Positions 16,889 to 25,631 of a stretch of 64,000 nt of DNA are shown piece by piece. The notes beneath the pieces were generated by a model. That model saw nothing but the letters and a program-made list of their open reading frames with translations. It did not search any database and was not told where the DNA came from. Origin of the DNA: Acidobacteriota bacterium. Lineage in GTDB: Bacteria; Acidobacteriota; Vicinamibacteria; Vicinamibacterales; SCN-69-37. Both the position numbers and the translations under genes were made by a program. Location: positions 1,488,001-1,552,000 of the forward strand of contig JADJUS010000004.1 of the NCBI GenBank assembly GCA_016716905.1, in the 5' to 3' direction. Position 1 is the first letter of the stretch; every line of letters begins with the position of its first letter.

Positions 16889-19345
16889 ATGTCTTTCGGG
16901 CCACTGCTCTCCCTGGTCGTACTGGCGGGCGTTACTGCGGGTCTGATCTCGCAGGTGGAAAGCGCTGCCGCTGCGGCTATCGCCACGTTCACTCTGGTTC
17001 TGGCAATTGCCCTTGCGTGGGGCGATGGACGATGGGGCTCCCGGTGCGCCTGGTGTGCGGTTGGGGCGGTAGCGCTTACCGCCGGAGCGTTCGCGCGTGA
17101 TGCCGCGCTCGCACCGGTGCCGTCGTGGATCGTTGACACCGTCGAACCCATCCGTCTCGATGGCCGCCTGCGGCGGGATGCGTCGATCGTAGAGTCTGGA
17201 GTTCGTCTGGAACTCGACGATGTGTGGGTGCACGGGCCCGGGGACTCACGGGATTCGGTGGACCAACTTCAGGTTCTCACCATCGTCAATGGGGCACTCG
17301 CGACCGGGTCGGTTGGGGAATGGACTGCGGGGCGCCGCGTCAGCATGCCGGTGCGCCTTCGGGTGCCTTCGGTGGTACGCAATCCGGGCTCGCCGAGTCC
17401 AAGGTGGCAGCGACTCACGCGCCCGTTTGACCTGGTCGGCACCGTGAAGAGCGCCGCATTGGTGCAAGTCGAGCGCGGCACGGCCTGGCAGGAGGCCGCT
17501 GCCGGCGTGCGCCGCCATGTGCGTGCCGTCGCAGCGCAGTGGCTCGTGCCCCTTGGTGGCGACAGTGCCGCCGTGGTGACTGCCATCCTCATCGGCGATC
17601 GCGCCGGCCTTGACGAGTCCGTCACTCGGCGGCTGCAGGTGGCAGGCACGTTTCACGTCATTGCCATCTCCGGCGGCAACGTGGCCATCCTCACGGCGCT
17701 GTGCCTGTTTGTGTTCCGCCTGTTCATGCGCCGCGATCAGATCCCCGTGGTGCTCACGCTGGTGACCGTGGTCGCCTACGGGCTGGTCGTGGGACGCGAC
17801 GCGTCGGTTGTCCGCGCCGTCATCGCCGCCACCTTGTACTTGGGGCTGCGGCTGACTGGCGTCGCTCCCCAGCCGACCCATGTGCTGACGCTCACCGCGC
17901 TCATTTCAATGGTGGCCGACCCCATGGTGGTGCTGGATGTGGGCGCGTGGCTTTCGTTTGGCGCCACGCTTGGCCTCATCACGATTCTGCCGCGCCTGAT
18001 GGGGAACACGCCGCCGGGGCCGCACCGCAACTGGGTGACGGCCTTGCGCGTCGTCAACAGTCTGTTTCTTGCCACTGTCGCAGCAGAGATCGTCATCCTG
18101 CCGGTGGCCGCATCGGTCTTCATGCGAGTGGGTGTGGCGGGACTGCTGCTGAACTTTGTCGCCATTCCCGCCATGGTGCTGGCGCAGTTGTCGGGCCTGC
18201 TGCTGATCGTGCTGGGGTCGTGGCCCTGGCTCCAGGGGCCAGCCTCAGTGCTGGCGTTGACCGCGCATGAAGCGACCCGGGCCCTGACCGGCTCAGCGGG
18301 ACTGGTGGATGTGGTGCCATGGGTGTCGTGGCGTGTGCCGCCCCCGCCTGTGGTGCTGACGATGGGGTATTACGCGGTGGTGGTGCTGGCACTCGCGTGG
18401 CGTGGCCGTCGTTGGGTCAAGCGCGGCGCCGTCGGTGCCGCGATGGTCTGCGCCTGCCTGATTGTCACGGCGCCCTGGGCGCCGTGGCAGCGGCCGGCCC
18501 CGGGTTGGGTGCGCGTCACAATGATCGACGTCGGGCAGGGCGAGGCGATTGTCGTGCAGTTCGCGACCGGCCACGTGTTGCTCGTGGATGCCGGGGGATC
18601 GGCCGGGACGTTTGATGTGGGAGGTCGCGTCGTGACCCCCGCCCTGTGGGCGTTGGGCATCAGAAAGATCAATTGGCTGGCGGTGACCCATGCCGACGTG
18701 GATCACGCCGGTGGTGCGCCGCGTGTGGCCGGCGATCTTTCGCCTGTGGAAATTTGGGAGGGCGTCCCTGTGCCGGCGCATCCGCTGATGGGCGAGTTGA
18801 GGAGTGTCGCGCAGGCGAAGGGCGCAGCCTGGCGGCGACTGCAGACGGGACATCAGGTTGAACTCGACAACGCCGTGATCGACGTGTTGCATCCACCCAT
18901 CCCCGACTGGGAACGTCGCGACGTGCGCAATGACGACTCGATCGTGCTTCGCCTGCGAGTTGGACAGGTGGAGGTCCTGTTGACCGGTGATGCGGGCCCG
19001 GAGTTCGAGCTGCCGTTCACCCGCGGCGAACCATCACCGCCGATTCGGGTCCTCAAGGTAGGGCACCACGGCAGCCGGACGTCCTCCGCGGATCAGTTTC
19101 TGGACCGGTATGCGCCGGTGATTGCGCTGGTGTCGGCGGGCCAGGGCAACTTGTTTGGTCATCCCTCGCCAGTGGTCATGGCCCGGATGGCGCGCCGAGG
19201 GATCGACGTGTTCCGGACCGATCGCGACGGCGCTGTGGTCATCGAGACCGACGGGCGCGAGGCGCACGTGCGGACCGTGACCGGGCGGTCCTTGGTGGTG
19301 ACGACCGTTTCACCCGCTGCCACGCGGCCTCCATCTCTTCGGTAG
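16889..19345 (+). CDS. comEC: ComEC/Rec2-family DNA internalisation protein
   Basis: ComEC forms the inner-membrane channel that takes up single-stranded DNA in competent cells. The 818-residue protein has N-terminal membrane helices, a DUF4131-type soluble part (about 60-210), the Competence domain with many helices (GDRAGLDESVTRRLQVAGTFHVIAISGGNVA is typical in order, about 230-240 onward) and a C-terminal metallo-beta-lactamase-like domain from MIDVGQGEA (545) with the metal motif THADVDH (600-606) and GHHGSRTSS later. All parts are intact. The final 35 residues run antisense over the end of mazG (107 bp). No other competence genes are in the window. Confidence 0.93.
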   Translation: MSFGPLLSLVVLAGVTAGLISQVESAAAAAIATFTLVLAIALAWGDGRWGSRCAWCAVGAVALTAGAFARDAALAPVPSWIVDTVEPIRLDGRLRRDASIVESGVRLELDDVWVHGPGDSRDSVDQLQVLTIVNGALATGSVGEWTAGRRVSMPVRLRVPSVVRNPGSPSPRWQRLTRPFDLVGTVKSAALVQVERGTAWQEAAAGVRRHVRAVAAQWLVPLGGDSAAVVTAILIGDRAGLDESVTRRLQVAGTFHVIAISGGNVAILTALCLFVFRLFMRRDQIPVVLTLVTVVAYGLVVGRDASVVRAVIAATLYLGLRLTGVAPQPTHVLTLTALISMVADPMVVLDVGAWLSFGATLGLITILPRLMGNTPPGPHRNWVTALRVVNSLFLATVAAEIVILPVAASVFMRVGVAGLLLNFVAIPAMVLAQLSGLLLIVLGSWPWLQGPASVLALTAHEATRALTGSAGLVDVVPWVSWRVPPPPVVLTMGYYAVVVLALAWRGRRWVKRGAVGAAMVCACLIVTAPWAPWQRPAPGWVRVTMIDVGQGEAIVVQFATGHVLLVDAGGSAGTFDVGGRVVTPALWALGIRKINWLAVTHADVDHAGGAPRVAGDLSPVEIWEGVPVPAHPLMGELRSVAQAKGAAWRRLQTGHQVELDNAVIDVLHPPIPDWERRDVRNDDSIVLRLRVGQVEVLLTGDAGPEFELPFTRGEPSPPIRVLKVGHHGSRTSSADQFLDRYAPVIALVSAGQGNLFGHPSPVVMARMARRGIDVFRTDRDGAVVIETDGREAHVRTVTGRSLVVTTVSPAATRPPSLR

Positions 19346-20171
19346 TGGCCGCGTGGACGCTGGAGCCGCGCCGCTCCAGGTCGGCTTCGACCGCCGCAAA
19401 CCGGGACGAGAATTTTTCGTTGGCGGCGCGCAGGGCACTCTCAGGCTCGAGCTTGAGCTTGCGGGCGAGGTTGGCGATCGAAAACAACAGGTCGCCCAGT
19501 TCTTCGGCCGCCCGTTCCGGGTTCTCGGACAGCGCTTCGCGCAACTCGCGCACTTCCTCGTCGATCTTGTCCACCACCCCGATGGTGTCGGGCCAGTCAA
19601 AGCCGACGGCCGCCACACGCGTGCCGATTTCGTAGGCACGCAACAGGCCCGGCAGGGCTCGGGGCACGCCCGACAGCAGGCGCTTTTTCGCGCCCGCGCT
19701 GTGCTGCTCGGACGCCTTGATCTGCTCCCACTGGGTCAGCACGGCGGACGGCGTCGTGGGCAGGCGCCCACGCCCCTTTCGACCGCGTGCAAGCGGCCGG
19801 CCTGAGGGGGTGAAGACATGCGGATGGCGCCGCACCAGCTTGGCGGTAATGGCGTCGAGGGCATCCGCCATTTCGAAACGTCCGGCTTCAGCCGCGATCT
19901 GGGAATGGAAGACACACTGGAACATCACATCGCCGAGTTCGCCCGGGAGCGCGTCCAGGTCGCCCCGGTCCAGGACCTCGAGCGCCTCGTAGGTTTCCTC
20001 CAGCAGAAAGGGGCGCAGGCTGGCGTGCGTCTGCTCGCGATCCCACGGACACCCGCGCTTGGAGCGCAGCGTGGCCATGATGCGCACAAGCCGCGCCATG
20101 GATCTACCCGCGCGTGCCGCGCGGGCTGAAGAAGACGTGACGGCGCGTTTTGCTGTGGGCATTGCTGTCAT
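19239..20171 (-). CDS. mazG: Nucleoside triphosphate pyrophosphohydrolase MazG
   Basis: MazG hydrolyses NTPs and dNTPs to the monophosphates and helps clear damaged nucleotides and lower ppGpp signals. Both halves of the all-alpha fold are present: GCPWDREQTHASL and FLLEETYEALEVLD-ELGD in the first, VDKIDEEVRELREAL and AAEELGDLLFSIANLARKL in the second, with the EExxE/ELGD magnesium-binding residues. The conserved part begins at about residue 28, so a later ATG at 20099 is also possible. The family normally ends near W-x-x-VKR; here about 20 extra Arg/Ser-rich residues follow, encoded opposite the comEC 3' end. Confidence 0.92.
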   Translation of the reverse strand: MTAMPTAKRAVTSSSARAARAGRSMARLVRIMATLRSKRGCPWDREQTHASLRPFLLEETYEALEVLDRGDLDALPGELGDVMFQCVFHSQIAAEAGRFEMADALDAITAKLVRRHPHVFTPSGRPLARGRKGRGRLPTTPSAVLTQWEQIKASEQHSAGAKKRLLSGVPRALPGLLRAYEIGTRVAAVGFDWPDTIGVVDKIDEEVRELREALSENPERAAEELGDLLFSIANLARKLKLEPESALRAANEKFSSRFAAVEADLERRGSSVHAATTEEMEAAWQRVKRSSPPRTARSRSARAPRARRSR

Positions 20172-20214
20172 TTATAACCAACCGCAAGCGCGAGATGGCA
20201 AATAATCCTTGGTG

Positions 20215-20982
20215 ATGCAGGTGTTGTTTCTCGGGACGGGCACATCACACGGGGTGCCGATGATCGGCTGCGACTGCGCGGTGTGCCGTTCGCAGGACCC
20301 GCGCGACTCCCGCCTGCGTCCATCGCTGTACCTGGAGTGCGACGACGGGATGAGGATTCTGGTGGACACGACACCCGACCTGCGCCAGCAGGCGTTGCGC
20401 CACAACCTGAGGAAGGTTGACGCGGTCATCTATACGCACTCACACGCCGACCACATCCTCGGGCTCGACGAGGTGCGTCGCTACAACCACATGACGCGGG
20501 CCCCGATGCCGCTGTACGGCGACGCGGCGACGCTCGCCGACATTCGCCGGGTGTTCAGCTACGTCTTCGAGACCGGCGGGTCCGCTGGCGGTGGGGTACC
20601 CGACCTGCGTCTCAACACCATCGTCGGGCCGTTTTGCCTGGGGCGGACGGAAATCCAGCCGCTCAGGGTCCTGCATGGCGGACGGCCGGTGCTGGCCTTC
20701 CGCATCGGCACCTTCGCCTATCTGACCGACTGCAATGAAATCCCTGACGAGACGATGGCCGAACTCCAGGGGCTGGATGTGTTGGTGCTGGATGCCCTGC
20801 GCCGGAAGCGCCACCCCACGCACTTTTCGATCGACGAAGCGGTGGCGGTGGCCCGCCAACTTGGCGCGCGTCAGACGCTGTTCACGCACTGCTGCCACGA
20901 CCTTGGCCACGCCGAGACGTGCGCGTCACTTCCCGACGGCATGGCGCTCGCATACGATGGTCTGCAGGTCGCATGCATATAG
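20215..20982 (+). CDS. PhnP-like metallo-beta-lactamase-fold hydrolase
   Basis: A 255-residue metal-dependent hydrolase. It starts MQVLFLGTGTSHGVP and has a CDCAVC cysteine cluster near residue 20, then the metal motif THSHADH and later LTDCNEIPD and FTHCCHDLGH, all in the order seen in PhnP (phosphoribosyl cyclic phosphodiesterase) and related proteins. No C-P lyase genes are nearby, so a general phosphodiesterase role is more likely than phosphonate breakdown. The ATG at 20215 was preferred over the TTG two codons earlier because family members start at this Met. The last 10 bp overlap the start of ribF, indicating coupled translation. Confidence 0.85.
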   Translation: MQVLFLGTGTSHGVPMIGCDCAVCRSQDPRDSRLRPSLYLECDDGMRILVDTTPDLRQQALRHNLRKVDAVIYTHSHADHILGLDEVRRYNHMTRAPMPLYGDAATLADIRRVFSYVFETGGSAGGGVPDLRLNTIVGPFCLGRTEIQPLRVLHGGRPVLAFRIGTFAYLTDCNEIPDETMAELQGLDVLVLDALRRKRHPTHFSIDEAVAVARQLGARQTLFTHCCHDLGHAETCASLPDGMALAYDGLQVACI

Positions 20983-21908
20983 CGCACTTTCCGGCAGACG
21001 CGCCGCCGCACTGGCCTCGTCCCGTCGCCGCACTCGGAAATTTTGACGGAGTGCACCGCGGACACCAGAAGATCCTGGACCGCGTCAAGGCCCAGGCGGC
21101 CGCCTGCGGGGGCAACCCCGTGGTCGTCACGTTTGATCCCCATCCCCCGCGTGTGGTGCGGCCCGACAAGGCGCCGCTGATGCTGATGACGCTCGCGCAG
21201 CGGCTCGAGACGTTCGAACGCGCCGGTGTGTATGGGGTGGCGGTGGTCCATTTCACCCCGGAAATGGCGCGTTGGGAACCCGAAGCGTTTGTCGATCGGG
21301 TGCTGGTGGACTGGTTGCAGGTGGCCGAGGTGTGGGTGGGCGCCAACTTCCTGTTTGGCCGGGAGCGCCTCGGCACGTTCACGCTCCTCAAAGCCCTTGG
21401 CGAAGACCGCGGGTTCCTCACCGGGAACATCGAGCCGGTGCGGTACCGCGATTTTGTCGTCTCGAGCACGCGGATACGGCGCCTGATTGGAGAGGGCCGG
21501 GTGGGCGAGTCGGCCGAGTTGCTGGGCCACTACTACTTTCTGGACGGTGTGGTGGTGCATGGCGAAAAACGCGGGCGGCTCCTTGGATTTCCCACCGCGA
21601 ATCTGCATGTCGCCAACGAACTGCTTCCGGCCTACGGCATCTACGCCACCATCGCCGTCGTTGACGGCGTCCGGCACCCGGCCGTGACCAGCCTCGGCGT
21701 CCGTCCTACGATCACCGGCGACGGCCCGGTCACCGTTGAGACGCACCTGCTTGATGGGGCGATGGACCTGTACGGCTCATCCATGCGGCTGGAATTTGTG
21801 GAGTGGCTGCGGCCTGAAGAAAAATTTGACAGCCTGGAGGCCCTGAGCGCGCAGATCGGCCTCGACTGCGAGGCCGGACGCCGTGTGATCGAGCGTGAGG
21901 GCCTGTGA
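20973..21908 (+). CDS. ribF: Bifunctional riboflavin kinase/FAD synthetase
   Basis: RibF phosphorylates riboflavin to FMN and adenylates FMN to FAD. The 311-residue protein has the N-terminal nucleotidyltransferase domain with LGNFDGVHRGHQ (21-32) and the VSSTRIRRLI motif near 150, then the C-terminal kinase barrel with GRLLGFPTANL and a TVETHLLD segment containing the catalytic Glu region. The start at 20973 lies within the end of the PhnP-like gene; an earlier in-frame start would add 18 arginine-rich residues absent in the family. Complete and intact. Confidence 0.95.
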   Translation: MHIAHFPADAPPHWPRPVAALGNFDGVHRGHQKILDRVKAQAAACGGNPVVVTFDPHPPRVVRPDKAPLMLMTLAQRLETFERAGVYGVAVVHFTPEMARWEPEAFVDRVLVDWLQVAEVWVGANFLFGRERLGTFTLLKALGEDRGFLTGNIEPVRYRDFVVSSTRIRRLIGEGRVGESAELLGHYYFLDGVVVHGEKRGRLLGFPTANLHVANELLPAYGIYATIAVVDGVRHPAVTSLGVRPTITGDGPVTVETHLLDGAMDLYGSSMRLEFVEWLRPEEKFDSLEALSAQIGLDCEAGRRVIEREGL

Positions 21909-21957
21909 GGGCTGGGGGTTACGGCGCCCGCGTCCTTGCGGGTAGAATTGGGGCACG

Positions 21958-22245
21958 ATGGCGGATCCGGTGAATTTGATAGTCCCCGCGGACGAACGTT
22001 TTCGGAATTTGGCGCCCGAAGTGGGTGGCCGGTACGTGGTGGCCGCAGGCGGTTCGGAAAGCGACGCGAGCGCGCTCGTGGGCGCCTTGACCGAGGCCAT
22101 TGGGGCGCTGACCGCCGGGACGCTCGCGGCCGATGCCGGATTGGAACTGGACTTCCGATCGCCGGGCACCGCCGTGGAAATTACGGTGCGCTGCGGCGAG
22201 AAGTCGTCAGTCGTCACGCATCCCCTGCCAGCAGCCAGGGTCTGA
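21958..22245 (+). CDS. Small RsbW-like remnant or hypothetical protein
   Basis: A 95-residue protein that I cannot assign with certainty. The middle part (GSESDASALVGALTEAIGAL, about 33-52) resembles the helix before the N-box of RsbW-type anti-sigma ATPases (a pattern like VSEAVTNAV), but the key Asn is absent and there is no G1/G2 box, so ATP binding is not expected. The second half is beta-rich (LELDFRSPG, VEITVRCGE). Its TGA stop shares a base with the cysS ATG (TGATG), so it is translated together with cysteinyl-tRNA synthetase. Real coding is supported by this coupling and by a normal codon pattern; function unknown. Confidence 0.6.
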   Translation: MADPVNLIVPADERFRNLAPEVGGRYVVAAGGSESDASALVGALTEAIGALTAGTLAADAGLELDFRSPGTAVEITVRCGEKSSVVTHPLPAARV

Positions 22246-23666
22246 TGCGCCTTTTTAATACCCTGACTCGAACCGAAGAAGACTTCGTGCCCGCTGATGG
22301 CACGACGGTCCGGATGTACACGTGTGGCCTGACGGTGTATGCCCGCGGCCATATCGGGAACTTCCGCACGTTTATCAGCCTGGATGTGTTACGCCGCGCC
22401 CTCCGTCATCAGGAGGGTTATGGCATGCGCCACGTCATGAATTTCACCGACGTGGACGACAAGACCATCAACGCCTCGCAGCAGGCCGGCATGTCGCTGC
22501 GCGACTACACCGACCTGTACATCAAGGCCTTCCGCGATGATTGCGCGACCCTGGGCCTGGAACCGGTGGAAGAAAATCCGCGCGCGACCGATGAGGCGAA
22601 CCTGCGCGCGATGGTGGACATGATCGCGCAGCTCAAGACGCGTGGCCACACCTACGAGTCGGACGGATCGACATATTTCCGCATCGCAACCCTGCCCGAC
22701 TACGGCAAACTCGCGCGGCTCGACCACGAGGGCATCCAGGCCGGCGCCCGGGTGGATACCGATACGTACGACAAGCAGGATGCGCGCGACTTCGTCTTGT
22801 GGAAGGCCACTAAAGCGGGCGAGCCCACCTGGGACTACGGTTGTGGTCCGGGACGGCCGGGCTGGCACATCGAGTGCTCCGCGATGGCGTTGCGCCTGCT
22901 GGGCGACGGGCCCATCGATATTCACGGCGGCGGTATCGATCTGATTTTTCCGCACCACGAAAACGAGATCGCCCAGGCCGAAGGGGCAACCGGACGGCAG
23001 TTCTCGCGGTTCTGGGTGCACGTAGAGTTCCTGAACCTCGACCACGAGAAGATGTCGAAGTCGCTCGGGAACGTCTACAACGTGCAGGACATTCTCGACC
23101 GTGGTTTCAAGGCGTCGGCGCTCCGCTACGCCTTGATTTCCGTGCACTATCGCAAACAGCTGACGTTCAGCTTCGAGATTCTGACCCAGGCCGACGCCGC
23201 GTTGACGCGCCTCACGGACTTTCTGGCGCGCATCGACCGTGTGACCGGGGGCGACGCGCATCCCGAAATCGCGGCGCGAGTTGCGGCGGCGCGTGATGAG
23301 TTCCGCAGCAAGATTGCTTCGGACCTGAATGTGCCCGGCGGCCTCGGGGTGATGTTTGAACTCCTCCGCGAGATGAATGCGGCCATGGACCAGGACGGGG
23401 GCCGGGCGCTTGGCGCCGCCGACGCGGCGCTCATTCGCGACGCGTTCGAAGAGTTCGACAAGGTGCTGGGCGTGGTGGCGTTGCGACGCCGCGAAGAAGC
23501 CGCGCCCCCCGTGCCCGAAGAGGAAATTCGCGCGCTCATCGACGAGCGCCGCCAGGCCCGGCGCGATCGCCAGTTCGCGAAGGCCGACACCATTCGCGCA
23601 GGTCTCGAGGCGCGCGGCGTCATTCTCGAGGATTCTCCCACCGGCACCAGGTGGAAGCGAAAGTAG
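22245..23666 (+). CDS. cysS: Cysteinyl-tRNA synthetase
   Basis: CysS charges tRNA-Cys. The 473-residue class I synthetase has the HIGH-type motif in YARGHIGN (after TCGLTVY, whose Cys is a zinc ligand), further zinc ligands in GWHIECS and FPHHENE, the KMSKS loop as EKMSKSLGN, and a helical anticodon-binding domain at the C-terminus ending in GVILEDSPTGTRWK, typical for the family. The ATG overlaps the stop of the small upstream gene by one base. The aminotransferase gene follows 6 bp downstream. Confidence 0.96.
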   Translation: MRLFNTLTRTEEDFVPADGTTVRMYTCGLTVYARGHIGNFRTFISLDVLRRALRHQEGYGMRHVMNFTDVDDKTINASQQAGMSLRDYTDLYIKAFRDDCATLGLEPVEENPRATDEANLRAMVDMIAQLKTRGHTYESDGSTYFRIATLPDYGKLARLDHEGIQAGARVDTDTYDKQDARDFVLWKATKAGEPTWDYGCGPGRPGWHIECSAMALRLLGDGPIDIHGGGIDLIFPHHENEIAQAEGATGRQFSRFWVHVEFLNLDHEKMSKSLGNVYNVQDILDRGFKASALRYALISVHYRKQLTFSFEILTQADAALTRLTDFLARIDRVTGGDAHPEIAARVAAARDEFRSKIASDLNVPGGLGVMFELLREMNAAMDQDGGRALGAADAALIRDAFEEFDKVLGVVALRRREEAAPPVPEEEIRALIDERRQARRDRQFAKADTIRAGLEARGVILEDSPTGTRWKRK

Positions 23667-23672
23667 CTGGCC

Positions 23673-25001
23673 ATGATCACCACACCGAACATCAAGACCG
23701 CGCTGCCGGGCCCCAAGGCCGCAGCGATCATCGCGCGCGACGCCAAGCGCGTGTCCACGTCCTACACCCGCGACTATCCGTTTGTGATGGCCCGGGGCGA
23801 AGGGGCCGTGGTCGAAGATGTGGATGGCAACGTGTTCCTCGACTGCGCGGCGGGCATCGCGGTGACCAGCACGGGCCACTCCCATCCCGACGTGGTCAAG
23901 GCCATCGTGGACCAGGCCCACAAGTATTTGCACATGTCGGGGACCGACTTCTTCTACGAGCCCCAGGTGCAGCTGGCCGAAGAGATGGCGGCCATCGTGC
24001 CGATCGATGGGGAGGTCCGTTCGTTCTTCGGCAACTCCGGCACCGAGGCCAATGAAGCGGCCCTCAAGCTGGCGAAGTACCACACGAAGCGGATGAACAT
24101 CATCGCGTTCCTGGGCTCGTTCCATGGCCGCACGCTGGGGTCGCTGGCGGCCACGTCCAGCAAGTTCATCCAGCGCCGGGGCTTCGGTCCGATGATGCCG
24201 GGCGTGTTCCACGCGCCCTACGCCAACTGCTACCGCTGCCCGGTGGGCCTCAAGCCTGAGTCGTGCCAGGCCGAGTGCCTCGGCTTTGTCGAAGAGCAGA
24301 TCCTGGTGCACCTGGTCTCGCCCGATGAAGTGGCGGGCGTGCTTGTGGAACCGATTCAGGGTGAGGGCGGGTACGTTGTGCCGGCGCCGGTGTTCCACCA
24401 ACGGCTGCGCGACCTCACCACCAAACACGGGATGATGCTCATCATGGACGAGGTGCAGTCCGGCATGGGCCGCACCGGCCGGATGTTTGCCGCCGAACAC
24501 TTCGGCGTCAAAGCCGACATCGTCACCATCGCCAAAGGCATTGCATCGGGGTTGCCGCTGAGCGTCACCGCCGCCCGGGCCGATGTCATGAACTGGCCGC
24601 CAGGGGCGCACGCGAGCACGTTTGGCGGCAATCCGCTGAGCTGCGTCGCGGCGCTCGAGACCATCAAGGTGCTCCGTGCGGGACTGATCCAGAACGCGGA
24701 AACAGTGGGGAACCACCTGCTCGACCGCCTGCTCGCCCTCAAGGACAAATACCCGCTCATCGGCGATGTCCGCGGCAAGGGACTGATGGTCGGCGTGGAG
24801 CTGGTGCGCGATCGCCAGACCAAAGAGCGCGCCACCACCGAGCGCGACCGCATAGTGCAAGCCATGTTCAAACGTGGTGTCCTCATCCTCGGCGCCGGCC
24901 GCAACGCCCTCCGTTTCGCCCCCCCGCTGGTGATCACCACCGCCCAAATCGACTCGGTCCTGGACGTCTTCGAACAGGCGGTTGGGGAACTGGGGAACTG
25001 A
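23673..25001 (+). CDS. Class III PLP aminotransferase (GABA/acetylornithine type)
   Basis: A 442-residue fold-type I PLP enzyme. It shows the cofactor site NSGTEANEAALKLA, the LIMDEVQSGMGRTG aspartate/glutamine block and the Schiff-base lysine in TIAKGIASGLP (K288), with THASTFGGN-type contacts (ASTFGGNPLSC) later. A four-cysteine cluster (NCYRCPVGL...SCQAEC, about 185-205) resembles that of 4-aminobutyrate and some archaeal ornithine or amino-acid aminotransferases. The donor could be GABA, ornithine or another omega-amino acid; the sequence does not decide. The last codons (VGELGN and stop) come from an octamer repeat, so the C-terminus is repeat-derived. Confidence 0.88.
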   Translation: MITTPNIKTALPGPKAAAIIARDAKRVSTSYTRDYPFVMARGEGAVVEDVDGNVFLDCAAGIAVTSTGHSHPDVVKAIVDQAHKYLHMSGTDFFYEPQVQLAEEMAAIVPIDGEVRSFFGNSGTEANEAALKLAKYHTKRMNIIAFLGSFHGRTLGSLAATSSKFIQRRGFGPMMPGVFHAPYANCYRCPVGLKPESCQAECLGFVEEQILVHLVSPDEVAGVLVEPIQGEGGYVVPAPVFHQRLRDLTTKHGMMLIMDEVQSGMGRTGRMFAAEHFGVKADIVTIAKGIASGLPLSVTAARADVMNWPPGAHASTFGGNPLSCVAALETIKVLRAGLIQNAETVGNHLLDRLLALKDKYPLIGDVRGKGLMVGVELVRDRQTKERATTERDRIVQAMFKRGVLILGAGRNALRFAPPLVITTAQIDSVLDVFEQAVGELGN

Positions 25002-25054
25002 GGCCTGTCCGCCGTAGCTCCGGAGGAGCGAAGGTGGAAACTGGGGAACTGGCG
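24981..25054. repeat. Octamer array interrupted by a GC-rich palindromic repeat
   Basis: GGGGAACT units lie at 24983-25000 and again at 25037-25052. Between them is a 31-bp imperfect palindrome (CCGCCGTAGCTC, loop CGGAG, GAGCGAAGGTGG). The nested arrangement suggests that one repeat inserted into the other. The first units encode the end of the aminotransferase. The remainder of the gap to yraN (25055-25180) shows only diverged GGGAAC/GGAACT fragments and no gene. Confidence 0.75.
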
Positions 25055-25180
25055 CCTTGTAAAAAAGTAAGGGTGGGCTTGCCGGGGACGTAAGAAGTTC
25101 CTGGTCGAGAGCAGGGTCCTCGGGAACGCCCGGAACTGCGGGATCACAAGAGTGGTACCCGATTTGCTAGTCATCAGGTC

Positions 25181-25555
25181 GTGCGACTTCTCTACGGTAA
25201 CTACGAGGCCGGAAAAACTGGCGAAAACCTCGCGGCTGAGGAACTTCGTCGCCAAGGGTACGTAATTCTTGCGCGCCGCTACCGCACCAGGTTTGGAGAA
25301 ATTGACATCGTCGCCCAAGACGATGGGACGCTGGTGTTTGTGGAGGTGAAGGCCCGCCGGACCGACCGGTATGGCTCAGCCGCCGAGAGCGTCACCGATT
25401 GGAAGCAGCGGCGCATCGCCGCCATGGCGCTTGATTATCTTGGGTGGGTGGGTCGCCTGGAAGACCCGTGCCGGTTCGACGTGGTGGCCATCGACGGCCT
25501 CGGCACCGGCGACACCAAGGTCAAGGTCATCAAAGAAGCCTTCCTCGCGCACTGA
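25181..25555 (+). CDS. yraN: YraN family (UPF0102) endonuclease-like protein
   Basis: A 124-residue protein of the UPF0102 family, which has a restriction-endonuclease-like (Holliday-junction resolvase type) fold. Typical blocks are GKTGENLAAEELRRQGY at the start, RYRTRFGEIDIVAQDDGTLVFVEVKARR split into its acidic motif (GEIDIV) and ExK (VEVK), and KQRRIAAMALDYL. The metal-binding E, D and E-x-K residues are retained. The start is GTG at 25181. The biological role in the family is not settled. The TGA stop is part of the inverted-repeat element that separates it from yajQ. Confidence 0.85.
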   Translation: MRLLYGNYEAGKTGENLAAEELRRQGYVILARRYRTRFGEIDIVAQDDGTLVFVEVKARRTDRYGSAAESVTDWKQRRIAAMALDYLGWVGRLEDPCRFDVVAIDGLGTGDTKVKVIKEAFLAH

Positions 25556-25631
25556 ATTGAGAAAACGACCTCAGAGGTCGTTTTCCAGGAGTGCGCCGGA
25601 AACGACCTCTGAGGTCGTCTTCTCAATTCAG
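25552..25631. repeat. Paired 25-bp palindromes within an 80-bp inverted repeat, copy 1
   Basis: Two near-perfect palindromes (25561-25585 with central A; 25598-25622 with central T), core AACGACCTC-N-GAGGTCGTT, are separated by 12 bp. The outer sequence CTGAATTGAGAA is also mirrored, so the whole block is one 34-bp-arm inverted repeat. It holds the TGA stop codons of both yraN and yajQ. A-runs and T-runs on each side suit a bidirectional terminator; a REP/BIME-like repeat is the other option. A second copy is at 34098-34161. Confidence 0.9.

Noticed and set aside
22389..24947. 852-residue open frame on the minus strand opposite cysS and the aminotransferase gene
   Set aside because: It is antisense to two well-supported genes and has the Arg/His-rich composition of a high-GC shadow frame, with no recognisable domain.
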